A DNA stretch of 64,000 bases from Stratiolaelaps scimitus (taxonomy: Eukaryota > Arthropoda > Arachnida > Mesostigmata > Laelapidae), in the NCBI GenBank assembly GCA_019614645.1, contig JABWDB010000035.1, positions 1,178,001-1,242,000 of the forward strand. The letters run 5' to 3'. Within the stretch, counting starts at the first letter, position 1. Every line of letters starts with the position of its first letter. Below are positions 34,500-46,284 of this stretch, piece by piece. The notes beneath the pieces were generated by a model. That model saw nothing but the letters and a program-made list of their open reading frames with translations. It did not search any database and was not told where the DNA came from. The position numbers and the translations under genes were made by a program.

Positions 34500-36655
34500 G
34501 AACTGATTTCAATTGAAGGCCTTCGCCGACTCGTTTTGTCGATTTAATTGATTACGAAAGATACGTTGCCGACGACATTGAGCATAACTACAGAAGGTGC
34601 CGTAGCTCATGCTGTTTTCGTTTTCGAGTGTTGTCCACGTGGGTATACCTACCGTGTAAATGTCCTTCGTGTGGGAGAACGCTCGCTTCTTCTTCTTCTT
34701 AACATGCGTTTTCCCGATGTCCTATAACTATCGAAGACGAGACCCTAACTTTTCCACAGCGACATCTCGCTAACTTCTGATACGGGTAATACAGGTATAA
34801 GAGATACGGGTATGTTCCGTTTCAAATTTCATCAAAACTTTTCCATTTCAGGGGTGTAGCATACATGTTTGATGCAGAGTCCGGCCCGGTAAACAAGCTA
34901 ACCCGGAGATGTAGATATTTGTCATGTGTTACTATTATTATATCGTGAATTAACGCTGGCGGTGTTTCATTGGCCTCCAGAAATTGTTCCGAGACAAATA
35001 GCTCAGATAAACAATACGACGACAACAACAGCGAGTGTGCATATTTCTCGTCGCATATTATACTACAGGGGAAACGCGTATGTAAATGCTATCGAAATAA
35101 CACGTCGCTAAAAGCAGCTTAATTTAATAGTAGAAACATTCGAGAAGAGAACTGAATACACTATATGCGCTATCCAATTCTACAGCGTCATGCTCAGTGC
35201 TCTTTGCATTTGTTCGTGAGATGACGCCCTTCTCATCACCACTGCTGGGAGCGATATGGGCCACACGATTTAATGGCAATGCGCTCTCGAGGAACAGCAT
35301 GGATGATTTGTCAGTCATTTGTTTGTGAAAGCGACTGAGGGCCATAGTATATAGCAAATTTATTCAACTAGGACGCGAATTCTTATCGCGCTGGACATAT
35401 TTGCAGCCATGCGTACGAAAGGACTTAGGTTCACTGACAGGTCGAGATGCAGGCACACATATTCCATAACTGATTTGTACATTCAATGGCCGAAAGAAAT
35501 CTCAGGTGCGTGGACCGTGTACCCGAAAGTGGTCGGACCCTGTGAAGGAACATGTCATCAAGAAAATTGATGGACGTGCTACGACGGCAGACCGGTAGTA
35601 ACTACATTATCCGGCAGGGACAATGTATAATCCATATTAGATACTCAATATCAAAGGACGCATAAGCCGAAGGGAAACATATCACTTGTTCAGCCATCTG
35701 TTCGAGACAACACGCTGACGAGTAAATCTCACAATAAAATCTAATCGAATGCCTTCCCCTTGATACGAAACCAAAAGTTGAAGTCCCTAAGGACTCTCTG
35801 TCGTGTAGCCGGACCATCAACTCCCTCTCTATCTCTCTACTAATTCTCGCTGCTGTAGGTAGCTGCTGTCGTTAGACGCACGTACGCACGCACCCCGGTC
35901 TGTGTCGCTGAATCGCTCTTGCATAGTAGAGTGTATTTTAGACAAATTTTCAATTACTGTCACTTGCCAAGCTCTGTATTCCTGCCTAGGGAACAGTTGA
36001 CTGTTCGTTGAAGCGCTCATAAGGTTATTCCCTCATAAGCGAATTTGATTTTCGTCACTTTCTCAACTGCGTTCATTCTTCCTGACCCAGTTGTTTAAAG
36101 GAAGGAATTAAATTTCTGAGGTGGTGAAGCTAGGTGCTGGCTTGCTGCAAATCTCAGACCCCCGAACCCGCCATTGCGTATAAGGAAGGCGTTTCGGAGG
36201 AGGTGGCATTAGTTAGACGAACCTCGATGTTGTCTACCTTCTGGTCGGTTAAGGCTAAGATTAAAATGAACGATACGTTTCTTGTTAGCTCGAGTTGGTT
36301 GCTTTGAGATTATGAACCCCCTGCCTTCAAAAGGGAACAGTCGTACCGGGAATATCTGTGTATGCGTGTGTGTGTAAGGTGCCCAGATAATGTTCACATC
36401 ATGTACACACACACACACAGTGAGTGTCTGCTCGTGTACATAATTCGCACGAATCGGCGCGAGGTGGATAAATGCTACTATCAATTCATCGTGCCATTAT
36501 CATTAAAATCGGTAAGATTGCGTGCGAATTCTACGAGTCACGAGGAAAAGATCTTTGGGAAAAGTTGCAACAAATATCCAAAATTGGACCACCCAAACAA
36601 CAACAACAACAACATGAAGGGAGTAGCCACAGAACATGATAACGGGTAGTGTCCC
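34500..36655. other. Intergenic, no supported gene
   Basis: Short frames at 35124-35357 and 35829-36020 (both minus) have plausible amino acid mixes but no splice or homology support. A (CA)n run lies near 36408-36418. Confidence 0.35.
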
Positions 36656-36659
36656 TTCC

Positions 36660-37450
36660 AATGACTACTCTTCAGTTGTGTACGACGACTCGGTCCTTAA
36701 CTGAAACAGGCAGAGAGAGAGAGATCGAGGGAGAGGGAAAGATATAGAACGATAGAGACACCGAAAGGAAAGAGCAGACGAAAAAACGACCATTACGTTG
36801 ATATGGACGGGTCTTGACTCACCGTCCAGCCGTTCTCTGCCTCTTCACACGTCCGTTCCTTCCCGCCGCCCGTCTTCCTCTATAGAAAGTTTCAGGCCCT
36901 GACTACGGCCTGTGCTGCTGCTACCTCTGCTGCGGCTACGGCTACGGCCAAGGCAGATCGTTGGGTATGATGTTCACTGCGGTTAGCAAGCAGTGAACTG
37001 TTTTCTTACCAGCACACTACCTCTGCCGGAGGTTGCGCTCCTCGCTAACAGCAGCTGCTGCCGCCACGGCGGCAGCTGCTGCTGCTACTACTGCTGCTGT
37101 TATAGTTTAGCGCGGGAAAGAACGCCAAGGAATGCGGTAATGAAACAGGGGCGCGACATGATGGGACCACCGGTGAGTCGAGGGGCCCGGGCCACCGGCG
37201 TCGCGACAACCACAGCAGCCGGCGACGACCACGGCCGGCAGCAAAACGGCGAGGAGCATAGCCTCCCCTATCCCAGCCGCCGGCCCCGCCGCCCCCGCCC
37301 GGGGGCTAAGAGGAGGCTGGACGACATCAGCGATTATAATAGCTTCACCGTCCACCTCACATTTTGACATGGCTTTTCTTCGCCTCTCTGACTCGGTGTC
37401 TGGCACATTGAGTCGGTTCGAGAGCCGTTCTCGTGTTGGCCATTGTCTTT
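36660..37450. other. GC-rich island with AG and CTG repeats
   Basis: Contains a GAGA tract near 36712-36732, CTG/CGG trinucleotides near 36913-36953, and a self-complementary gcagctgctgccgccacggc segment near 37050 followed by CTG repeats. It resembles a 5' UTR or promoter island and includes a possible first exon at 37140. Confidence 0.4.
37140..37172 (+). CDS. Possible first coding exon (11 codons before a strong splice donor)
   Basis: ATG AAA CAG opens a short frame (MKQGRDMMGPP) that ends at CCG followed by GTGAGT, a consensus donor at 37173. It lies inside a GC-rich, CTG-rich island with 5' UTR character. The frame also stays open beyond the donor to 37367. No downstream exon was identified. 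Confidence 0.25.
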
Positions 37451-38155
37451 TTTTGTTCCTCCTTTGTTTGATGCGATGGGAGAAGATGACGATTTTTTTT
37501 TGTTGGCCGTTCGGTGTGTCTAAGGTTCAAAGGTTTCATTTGGATAGTGTATCAGGAAGGTCGTGTGAGGTGCATGAAGGGAAATGCCGACAGTTGCGTA
37601 TATATAATAGGTTTAGGGATATGTGGTAATTCAGCTACAGCATCTCTGCTGGTTAGAGAGGCACCGAGTGTCTACAGTCTGGTATCTATTATGTGAAGAG
37701 TCCAGAATGATTGACCGACCGAACGCCCAGATAAGGTCAAAGTAGGAAAAATACAATGAACAATACATACACCTGGTCGACGCTAGTATTGGTCTCGTCC
37801 GGGTACTCTCTCCTGACAGGTCCGTAAATCAATGTTACAAAACGGTATCGAGGCCTGCCATAGATAGAGACAGGTGAAAGACCATCCGCTATCGAAAACG
37901 TCTTGTATCTCTAACATAGAGTATGCATGTATTCTTCACGCAGTTATGGGTGTTCAGAAAGTTGCACTATCTTCGACAACGATCAACTACTGGTTGAATC
38001 CGCACTTCACTTTCATTTTTCGAACACTCGGTGTCAAGCTAAGCAGTAACAACAGAAATCAGACAGTGACAATAGTATTATCAAATACATATAAGGTGTA
38101 ATAATCTATTAGTCGTATTAGTGCTATTACTATTATTAGTACTAAAGAAACAAAT

Positions 38156-38244
38156 TTTCCGGGCTGACCCACAGCCAACATTTAACGTCCACTGTTACTA
38201 GTACTGCTATTATTATTGTTATTATTATTATTATTATTATTATT
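38156..38244 (-). mobile_element. SINE tail fragment (copy F) inside a TAT microsatellite
   Basis: The plus strand reads ttccgggctgacccacagcc and aacatttaacgtccac, matching other copies, then continues into (TAT)n at about 38209-38244. Similar TAT/TAG-rich DNA precedes it at about 38115-38143, so the SINE lies in or seeded the repeat. Confidence 0.6.
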
Positions 38245-38515
38245 CGTTCTGGCGGTTCTTGTTCTCAAAAGAAGTTCGCACTTTCCACTGACTTTTGACT
38301 ACTTAGTTATCCATTATGTATTCACCATCATTGTATCCGACCTTCTCTCCCAATTTATAGGTTCACTTTTTGTGTTCAAAATTGGTTTGGCTTCGTTTTA
38401 ATAAAGCCACCAGCCTATGTTTCGAGGTCACCTTATAGACGAAGCTGGTGCCTTGTAAATTATTTGTCCGGGAACGGAAATGGTCATAATCGATCGGCGA
38501 GAGTGAAGATAGCTG

Positions 38516-38830
38516 TTATAAACAAACTTTCCAGTCGAGCTTGGTTAGGTTCGCCTTCGCAGATCTTGTGATGGGTGGTCTGGCGTTGCCGTGCAGCAGG
38601 ATCACCTGCTCGCTTTTATCGACCCTTTTCTCTTCAAGAATCCCTTTGAAGCGATACAATTGAACCATGTGCATGTGATGGTTGATTGTCTGATTATCTT
38701 CCAACATCTCTTAGTAAATCATCCTTTCAAGTCCCACCAAACACAAATCGACACAAACCTTGTTTGGATCCAAATCTTGCTTCACGCGGGAGGCACAGAA
38801 GAGCAGGTGGCCAAAATCTACCGTTTTTCT
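38516..38830 (-). pseudogene. Mariner-family transposase relic (central part)
   Basis: On the minus strand CVWWDLKG is followed, after a one-base frame change, by MIY, a stop codon and EMLEDNQTIN. SEQVILLHGNARP and TRSAKANLTKLDWKV come next. These match the mariner blocks VWWDxKGxxYYE, VILLHDNARPH and the following helix. The catalytic Asp of HDN is Gly here, and a stop replaces one Tyr of YYE, so it is inactive. The N-terminal and C-terminal parts are not recognisable. Confidence 0.75.
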
Positions 38831-39008
38831 ATTTGGAACATTGGGGCTTTCGAGAAGGAAAAAGTACTGCGTATTTCACCAACTGCCGTTATATTCCGCT
38901 TGTGAAGGAAGAACAGAGTATTCGGACTTTTCGAAGGATGTAAACAAACAGTAAACCTGAAGCGGGAGAGAGAAGCGATAGAAAAAGCCCCAAAACGTAT
39001 GCACCAAC

Positions 39009-39010
<2 letters not shown>

Positions 39011-39050
<40 letters not shown>
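39011..39050. repeat. (TA)n microsatellite
   Basis: A 40-bp TA tract. Further TA tracts follow at 39344-39370, 40015-40050 and 40461-40481, and an (AG)n tract lies at 39780-39808. The region 38950-40600 has no supported gene. Confidence 0.95.
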
Positions 39051-39053
<3 letters not shown>

Positions 39054-39774
39054 CTCGGTACTATGACTTAATTTTACAATAAGGAGGTCTCATCTGTTAT
39101 ATCACCTGTCATCTTTGATTACTCTTTTGACGACCTCTGACATGGGTCGCAACTCACTAAGTAATTTGCCCATCATTCATTTATGGCCTCCGCTGTGGCC
39201 CAAATGTAACCAAGTGATCCCTGCTATTAACATTTTCCAACTGTGTGTCAACTTATTTGTTCCATTACTGCGTGTTATAATGTATAAATCCGGCGGATAA
39301 TATATGTCAACTTTTCCTCTACTTGAACGTTCACCCTCCCCCCTATATATATATATATATATATATATATCGGCCTCCGAGATCCCGTAAAACAATATAT
39401 ATGTATATATTCTCCTATATTTTCCTGGTTGGGCCATATTTACGCCAACATAGACAGACCGTTAATAATGCACCTCTTTTCAGATTCGGATACAAAGTCA
39501 TATTGAAAGGTGTCTCTGTCACCCTGGCACAGCTCTTTAGGCAGCTTGAACAAATGAATTCTCTGCTTAATGACTTCTCCAATAATCCTTATCGCTTATG
39601 TTATCGCATTAGGCGGACGTCATTATCAAAGCCTCATTACGACGCTTGAAGAGGCAGCTTTTTGTCTCCATTGCTCACAACTAGTGCTAACATACGAGAC
39701 GCGAAGTAGCTACTAATCCCCCCCCCCTCATATACGACTAACAAAAGGATTCTCTACATGAAGCATGTTATTAT

Positions 39775-39815
<41 letters not shown>

Positions 39816-40011
39816 TGACGAGAAGGTCGACTTGACATTGGCTTGTGGGCGTTGCTGCGGAAGCTCTGTTGACAGGATGAGCAAGCTAAGGCACTTGTGG
39901 GGTTCTGTCGGATTTATAAATAATATCGCATTTTCCTATCGGAGGGTCGCATGATTGTTGAGATAATTTATTATTGTTACCCTAATAACGATGTTCGTTT
40001 TGTATGCCACA

Positions 40012-40051
<40 letters not shown>

Positions 40052-40618
40052 TTTTCTATGGCTTCCCTTGCCTGATAATAAAAAGTGTTTGAGGTTAATT
40101 AGCGCACAGGTTTTTTCGGGCGTAAGTGTATTTATTTATTCATATATGTATCGGTATAACTATTATCCGTATTATCTTATTCCAATTTAATGGTTGCTCG
40201 ATCAATTCGCAGTCAAAGACTTAGCAGCATGTTTTTATGAATAAAATGATTCTGAACTCCAGGTGATATTCATCACATATGTTAGATAATACAGTACTAA
40301 TAGATTTAAGAAAAATCCGATTAGAGTTGATCAGAGGGGTCATGAAAACTTTACGGCCACGTTAATGTTATCTTATCTTGTGCCTACCACACTATACATT
40401 CGCATATATCTAGCCTCGGCTCTTATCTCCAGGCTTGAACATCAGAGTAGCAGAACTATTTTATATATATATATATATATAATCAACTGCTTACAGGTGA
40501 ATATCTGAATTTCGCTTGCAATCTGAACTGATGAGCACTGTTCCTCTCACCATATACAAGATTCCGAATTGTTGGAAAAATGCAACAAGAGTTTCTCACG
40601 GCCTGACATTTGTTTTGA

Positions 40619-40624
40619 TTTATT
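40619..40624 (-). terminator. Poly(A) signal for the 40.7-kb exon
   Basis: AATAAA on the minus strand, about 80 bases beyond the stop codon at 40705. Confidence 0.45.
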
Positions 40625-40704
40625 CACTTATGTTTCCATAATTCAGGGCTGATTCTCCTCCGGCTTACTCTTACGGCGCGTTTATCTTTGACTACTTCAA
40701 AGTA

Positions 40705-40877
40705 CTACATCAATCTCTGAACTTCTCCGTGGCCGGATTGAGCTAAGGGGGCAGGAGTCAGGTCCACACCATTTTTACAGCCGTTACTGAGGCAGTAATA
40801 GCTACCGGCTGTCTTGCGATTTACACATTTGCCATCGGCAGGGGGCGTCGACGGAAGAAGCACACTCGGCAGGCTTT
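40705..40877 (-). CDS. Candidate terminal coding exon of a Cys-containing protein
   Basis: On the minus strand a good acceptor (gatattcaaatttgcag) ends at 40878. From 40877 a frame with incoming phase 1 runs 56 codons to TAG/TAA-type stop at 40705. It includes a Pro-rich stretch (LPSTPPADG) and three Cys (GKC, YYC, NGC) in a compact CVNRKTAGSYYCLSNGCKNG segment. A poly(A) signal at 40619-40624 follows. The composition suggests an extracellular protein; the family is not recognised and upstream exons (above 40900) were not found. Confidence 0.4.
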
Positions 40878-41578
40878 CTGCAAATTTGAATATCATGCGG
40901 AAACATTAAACCAGAAAGGCCCGGCAGCTTCTTGAATAGCCAGCAGCACCGAGGCTGTCCCTAGTTATAGTATGCATGCAGGTTTGACAGGGTTGTCACC
41001 AGTATGATGTTAACTAACGGCTACAGAAGACCCGAGATATTCACGTTTGGCAAAGGTGAGTTGTCTATTTGAGTCACTAACCGGACCGAGGCGTGCGCGT
41101 GGTAATTATTCAAGAGTTCAATAAGTGTCACTATAACAGAGCCCGCTAACGGGAGCTAGCATTTGGCCAAAACGGAACACGAGGCTTTCATTATAAAACC
41201 AAGATGAACAGCAAGTCTAATTATACATTTAGCTGAATCTGGCTTGAGGGAGCATTTCTTATCACTCCAGAGCAGGAGTTTTTTTCTTGAATTTCTTAGC
41301 ATATGCCACAAATAGCATACTTTCAGAGATATCCATCGTATCGGCCTACCTTCGCTACTGGAGAACCTTCTGTCCCTCGAACGTGTGCTTTGCCCTCTAA
41401 TTAATAATTCGATTTCTCAAAAAAACATTACACATTCCGTCTATCAAGAAAGACACCAATATGGATTTGATCTTTCTCTAGCAGCGGGGATCCTTCAGCA
41501 CCGCGTCTCGAAGCTGTCCGTTGTCTCAGTGGACTACTTCCCCTGGCGGACTCGCAGTAGAGCCATATTTCCGCAGAG

Positions 41579-41860
41579 ATGGAGCTTCCCTTCGATATTG
41601 GAGCGTCGCCGACGACAACACCCGCCGCACGAGCCAACGTTTCGAAATGTACCAACCGCGCGGCTAAGCGTAGCATGGCTAAGAAAATCGGCCACCTAAT
41701 AAGAATGGAGCAAACGGTATCTTCCCTCAACTCGAACGCTGGGAGCGTTTACCTACTGGATATTGACAGGTTCCCCTTCGCGCCCTACTCCCACTTGCAG
41801 AACTTGACGGAACGTCGAGCATGCGAACTCGGAAACTCAATGTCGAGCCGGAAGCCCTAA
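41579..41860 (+). CDS. Unidentified 93-codon open reading frame
   Basis: ATG-started frame with an in-frame TAG about 21 bases upstream. The product (MELPFDIGASPTTTPAARAN...) has a basic NRAAKRSMAKKIGHLIRMEQ segment and a mixed C-terminal part. No signal peptide, motif or flanking signal is recognised. The opposite strand is also open over about 100 codons, which lowers confidence. Confidence 0.2.
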   Translation: MELPFDIGASPTTTPAARANVSKCTNRAAKRSMAKKIGHLIRMEQTVSSLNSNAGSVYLLDIDRFPFAPYSHLQNLTERRACELGNSMSSRKP

Positions 41861-42599
41861 GAACAACGGAAGAAGATGTCTCGAGAGGAGGCGGCGGTGG
41901 CGGCGGACGCAAGCCAGCGAGAAATAGATAGAAATAGATTATTGATAACCTGTCTCGTCATCTAAGCGGTAAATATCAATGCCTAGCGCCCCCCTATCGG
42001 TGGCTTCCGTTACCGACGATCGCCGACACATCGACCACTTTTACCAATAATGAATACAACAGCACAACGGTGGCCGCTGACTTTGCTGAGTACAAGTGAC
42101 TTCAATAGGTGAACGACAGAAAGGAGCGAATATGGGATCGTCAGCCAGATGACGCCGGCGAAATGTGCAATAGCGATGTGCAACGTAAAATATATAACAA
42201 AAACAAAAAACACTGCATGTCGCGCCATGCGCCGCGTGAGCTACCGACGTTATCCGATGGTTGCATATTGGCTGTTGAGGGCCGGCTGTTCAGTGAGGAG
42301 CACGGCCATGAAGGAGAGATCCTAGAGATATAGCTTGGTATCGGCTTTCTCATGTTGTGCTTATACGATTCGTAGTTCTGCATATTAATCATGATACATA
42401 GGAATTCTGTCTCGAATTGTGGAAATGTGCCTCCCTTTTTCCTGCACGTCGCTTCTACATGTTCTCTAGTTTGTGGATGGTTGAAGGTCAACTGCATGAC
42501 TCAACATGACGATGTGCAACATGGTTGAATTTGTCGTTGAACTAATATGGATTTGAATGAATGTGGTATATGTATACAGCCTAGGTTCTCAATGTCTTC

Positions 42600-42614
42600 A
42601 TCGGTTGCCGAGAG

Positions 42615-42663
<49 letters not shown>

Positions 42664-43110
42664 TGGAAGGAGAGGTTGGTCTATCCACGGCTGGCACAGG
42701 ACACAGGTAGCGGCTGCCGTATCTTGTGGAGTCGGTGGCCGCTGCCGGCAGCCGAGCCAACGCACTTCCTCTCATTAGATACGGAGCTCTCTACGGTGCT
42801 GCCAACTTTATCGCTCTCCTCTCTGGCAGGCCCTTTACACAATGTCCACTTCCGGAGTCTGTCTTTTTTGCAGTCCATTTCCCTTTAGGCTTTCATACTG
42901 CCAGCCGCCAAAAGCTTCAGATAGGTTCGATTCTGCGTCAGATAGAAACGCGCTGGATAAAGCCAACTTAACTAAGCGAGTTAAACAGCGAAACCCAGTG
43001 GCTCGCTGGCACATCGGTTCAGTGCAGCAATCGCAAACAAAGTTAGGCCGAATGAGGTCCTATTTCGAGTTGGGGCCATTTTATGCCAGTTGGTGTCCCA
43101 GGTAGTTAGC
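42600..43110. other. GC-rich island with (AG)n tract
   Basis: A (AG)n tract of about 37 bp at 42616-42652 followed by GC-rich DNA with overlapping short frames. No gene is supported. The stretch 43110-43880 also has none. Confidence 0.4.
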
Positions 43111-43899
43111 ATCTATATTTTTGTCCCGTATCAACCATAAGAGTACCGATGACTTAGTTTCTCTCTCTCTTTCTTTCTGTCTTCGACTTCGGGATGCATT
43201 CAAACTATTGGTAGATTCTGCCGATCATTAAGCTCTGCTCCTTAAGAAGCATAAATTAACTATCAAATTCGAGGTAATCATGAGCAGCAGTCTCCTGCCC
43301 TCTAACACATCGACTGTGTTTTCGCAATTGCGAGTGTCCACATAAATTCAGATGTCGTCGTGACGACAGAGTTCTGTAAACCTTTATATAAATTATAGTC
43401 CTATGGCCACAGCAAATGAGTTTAGGTTGCAGTCCGCTGTGGCTGAATATAATGAATGGATCAATGGATATGTCACGTAATCACCAGTTCTCCTGGACGT
43501 ATGAGATCACCCATGAGTCTTTTTCAAGTCACGAGGTGTTTTAACAAATTCACCTAAAATAAATTGAAGCAATTTCTGCGGGGAGAGCGCTACCGTACCC
43601 TCACAATGTTAATCATACCGACGTGCACTCATAGGTTTCTCCGAGAGAATGCACATGCCGCCGATATCGATGTGGGTCAAGTATAAATCAGCACTCTGCT
43701 GGATGGCTAGACAAGGATTCCTTGTAGGCAACTTTCTAAGAAGCGTCCGCTAAACATGTTGAACAAAGCCGCATGCTCTGTTCATTGCTCCAGTTAATTT
43801 AAGACATCTAGAATGAGGACACGCTCGGGGCTCCGGGGTGGAGAACAGTGTCACCGAAACGCTAAGCATTACCACCACGTTCTTATTTTATTTCGTTTT

Positions 43900-43901
43900 A
43901 G
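43900..43901 (+). other. Predicted 3' splice site of a 5' UTR intron
   Basis: A long pyrimidine-rich tract (ttcttattttatttcgttttag) ends here, 155 bases upstream of the ATG at 44057. An in-frame TAA at 44039-44041 means the sequence between is 5' UTR. A first non-coding exon further upstream is therefore likely. Confidence 0.45.
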
Positions 43902-43933
43902 CCAACGTGACTTCTCCCAAGGGTCAGTCACTG

Positions 43934-43952
43934 TGCGCGCGTTACGCGCGCA
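43934..43952. repeat. GC-rich hairpin in the predicted 5' UTR
   Basis: TGCGCGCGT, one T, then ACGCGCGCA. As RNA this gives an 8-bp stem of nearly all G-C pairs with a 3-base loop, about 105 bases before the start codon. Confidence 0.8.
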
Positions 43953-44056
43953 ACATTTCATTTGCTAAACTTCTTGATTCGAAGCAGTAACTATACACGC
44001 TAAGCATCTACATGTCGTTCTCTATTATAACCAAAAAATAACGCAGTTTCAGCAAA

Positions 44057-45704
44057 ATGTCCCGGGAAGACATAGCTTCCCAATTCGCCTACAATGACGT
44101 GACGGATATCAACCACGATCACGTGCCCGATGCTCTGGCAGAGTCCAGTCGGAAGCCGTACGCGGTGGTTACCAAAGACGACAGCGTCACAGCTAGACAG
44201 GCCGTGTCGATACCACCAGCTGTTGAGGCAGGAGGACACCGCGAGGTGGCCTGTCAGACTGATTATATCGGCGATTTGGCCTTGCTTATCGCTCTGCCAG
44301 GCAGCACAGGTAGGCTAGAGAATCGGTCCACTCAGACGGAGCCAGCTACCCGCAGTGTCTTCACCCGTTCCTCGCGATTTCTGCCTGATCCGAATGACAA
44401 CCGAGATGAGAGGCAGTACTCAGCGGCGTCCGCATCGCCATCGCACCAGGGAGATTCGACGGCCGTGTTATCAAGGTACGATTGCTCACTTTTGCAAAAC
44501 TACTTGAACTGATCAGCGATGCATTTATGTCACTTCAGCCGCTTCTGATGCGCGTACTGTGGGAGTGTAAGCGCCAACTTTGGGCCCTGCGAAAGCTATG
44601 TCGAAATGGCTAAGAGAGCACCATTGCTACCGAAATGATGGTACGTCTTATTATTAGTGCTAAGGGTGTCATATCGTTTTTGTCTAGCTCGATCATCCAG
44701 GCAGCCGAGTTTCTCTGTTCGGAGGTTTGATTTAAAGTAATTAACCACAACGGCGTCATTTGAACGTCATTAGTATAACTTCACCAACACTATGGTGTTC
44801 CAGTGGACGGGGCCGAGGTCGCTTCCGTGGTCGGGGACACAATCGTGTCCGTTTACGGCGCGCCGTAAGTCTGCCAAATCTCAATGCCAGCAATGTCTCT
44901 GCGCAGGCAAACCATCAGAATCAGGTCGAATCTGCGGGCAGGCTAACGGCAGGTAGAAGCGCAAGCTTCTTCACTAGCGGAGGGGCCAGCACGCCGAACG
45001 ATATTTTGGCACTGCTTGAAGCGCGACTTGGTGAAACCCCTCTTCAATCATCGTCCACACGATCCCTGCAGGATCCGCCCGGTCCACCACCAGTCAGCCC
45101 CACCGAGGCTACGCCAGTGACAAGCTCACAAGGCACTTCGGCAACGGCCGACAACGTCCTGTCCGTAAAAGTCGTTGCTCGAGACGTTGATAGTCTTTCA
45201 ACGAGTGACAACCTGACGATTCTGGCCCCGAAAAGCGGACCGACCCCGCCCGCTAAACAAACGATCGTAGCCTTCGGTGCCAAATGGCAGCAGTATCGAG
45301 ACCTGTCGACGGGAACAACAGAGATTGATTCGACGTCTGATCGTCCACCGCGGGTGGTTCGAAACCAGTCGGAGTCGACCGCTCTTCGGAGTTCGCCGTC
45401 CCTTCGAGCCGGATCATCGTGGGGTTCAGCGCAAGCAGGCAGTACGGCGACAACGAATACGTCCCTCCTAATGGGGTTCGATGGACTCAACATTGTCGAT
45501 TCGCCCGAGGTACGAAACCGACGCCGGGGTGTACGAGGCTTCCTTAGTCGACTGCTCGGCAAAGATGGATCTGGCGGGCAGAAGGCACCCGGCGCGAGAA
45601 ACTCGTCAACGCAAGCTGAAACCAGTAACAGGACACTGGGCAGCTTCAACGGTCGACACAGGACAGCCACCGCTGCCGGGTCGAACAGCGACTCCACTGG
45701 ATGA
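44057..45704 (+). CDS. Two-exon gene for a 439-aa, mostly disordered protein with RG and TQT motifs
   Basis: Exon 1 is 44057-44475 and exon 2 is 44804-45704, with a 328-bp intron from GTACGA to TTCCAG. Exon 1 ends in phase 2 (AG) and exon 2 starts T, giving a Ser codon, so the frame is kept across the junction. The start has A at -3 (AAAATGT) and an in-frame TAA 15-18 bases upstream. Residues 66-69 are CQTD and 91-96 STQTEP; 408-412 are STQAE. KXTQT-like sites of this type are known dynein light chain LC8 anchors. Residues 141-151 are an RG box (GRGRGRFRGRG), followed by RRAVSLPNL, a 14-3-3-like site. A basic GVRGFLSRLLGK segment lies near residues 375-390. The rest is Ser/Thr/Pro-rich. A poly(A) signal lies at 46005. 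The family is not recognised; a scaffold or RNA-linked role is inference only. Confidence 0.7.
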
Positions 45705-46004
45705 CTGGTGCTGGTTCCGGAAAACTATTGAACTATCTATTATTGCGATCTTCTCAGATTTGTGTACAGAGCCATGCTAACTAGACTGTGTAAACCTAGA
45801 TCGAGCTGCGGCCATTCAGCTGCATATTACGTATTGTTACTCGTCTTGCGTCGCCTGTGTGACCTATGGCGAAGTCAGCCCTGTGGTGGCACGTGTGGAA
45901 CAATGGAGGGGCACACCTTATCAGCGAAAATAGTCGGGCTGAGGCCTCAGCTGGTTGTTCGGAGTGAACGGATTTAGTTCTACTGGTGAACGAGCGTATG
46001 TCTT

Positions 46005-46010
46005 AATAAA
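46005..46010 (+). terminator. Poly(A) signal of the 44-kb gene
   Basis: AATAAA followed by AA, 300 bases past the stop codon at 45704. Confidence 0.6.
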
Positions 46011-46284
46011 AACAAATCATTTCTAATTGGCCAGGATATGAAGAAAAGTGTGGCTGAATGTTTATTTGAGAACGACGTATACGATGCTTGACCCAGACAC
46101 TTAGGTTCAGTTCGATTGGCCCTGAAGCTATCCGAGGCCACATATATATATATATATATATACACACACTATTTACTTGCATATGTAGCCGACGATGCGC
46201 TGAATAATCGATTCAGCGAAAACTGCCTCAGCTATGTAGAATTGCCATGCTTATCACATGGACACCCTGCATCACGAGTATTTA

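Noticed and set aside
45044..45697. A 217-codon minus-strand open frame opposite exon 2 of the 44-kb gene
   Set aside because: Shadow of the plus-strand coding exon, which has splice signals, a poly(A) signal and clear motifs.
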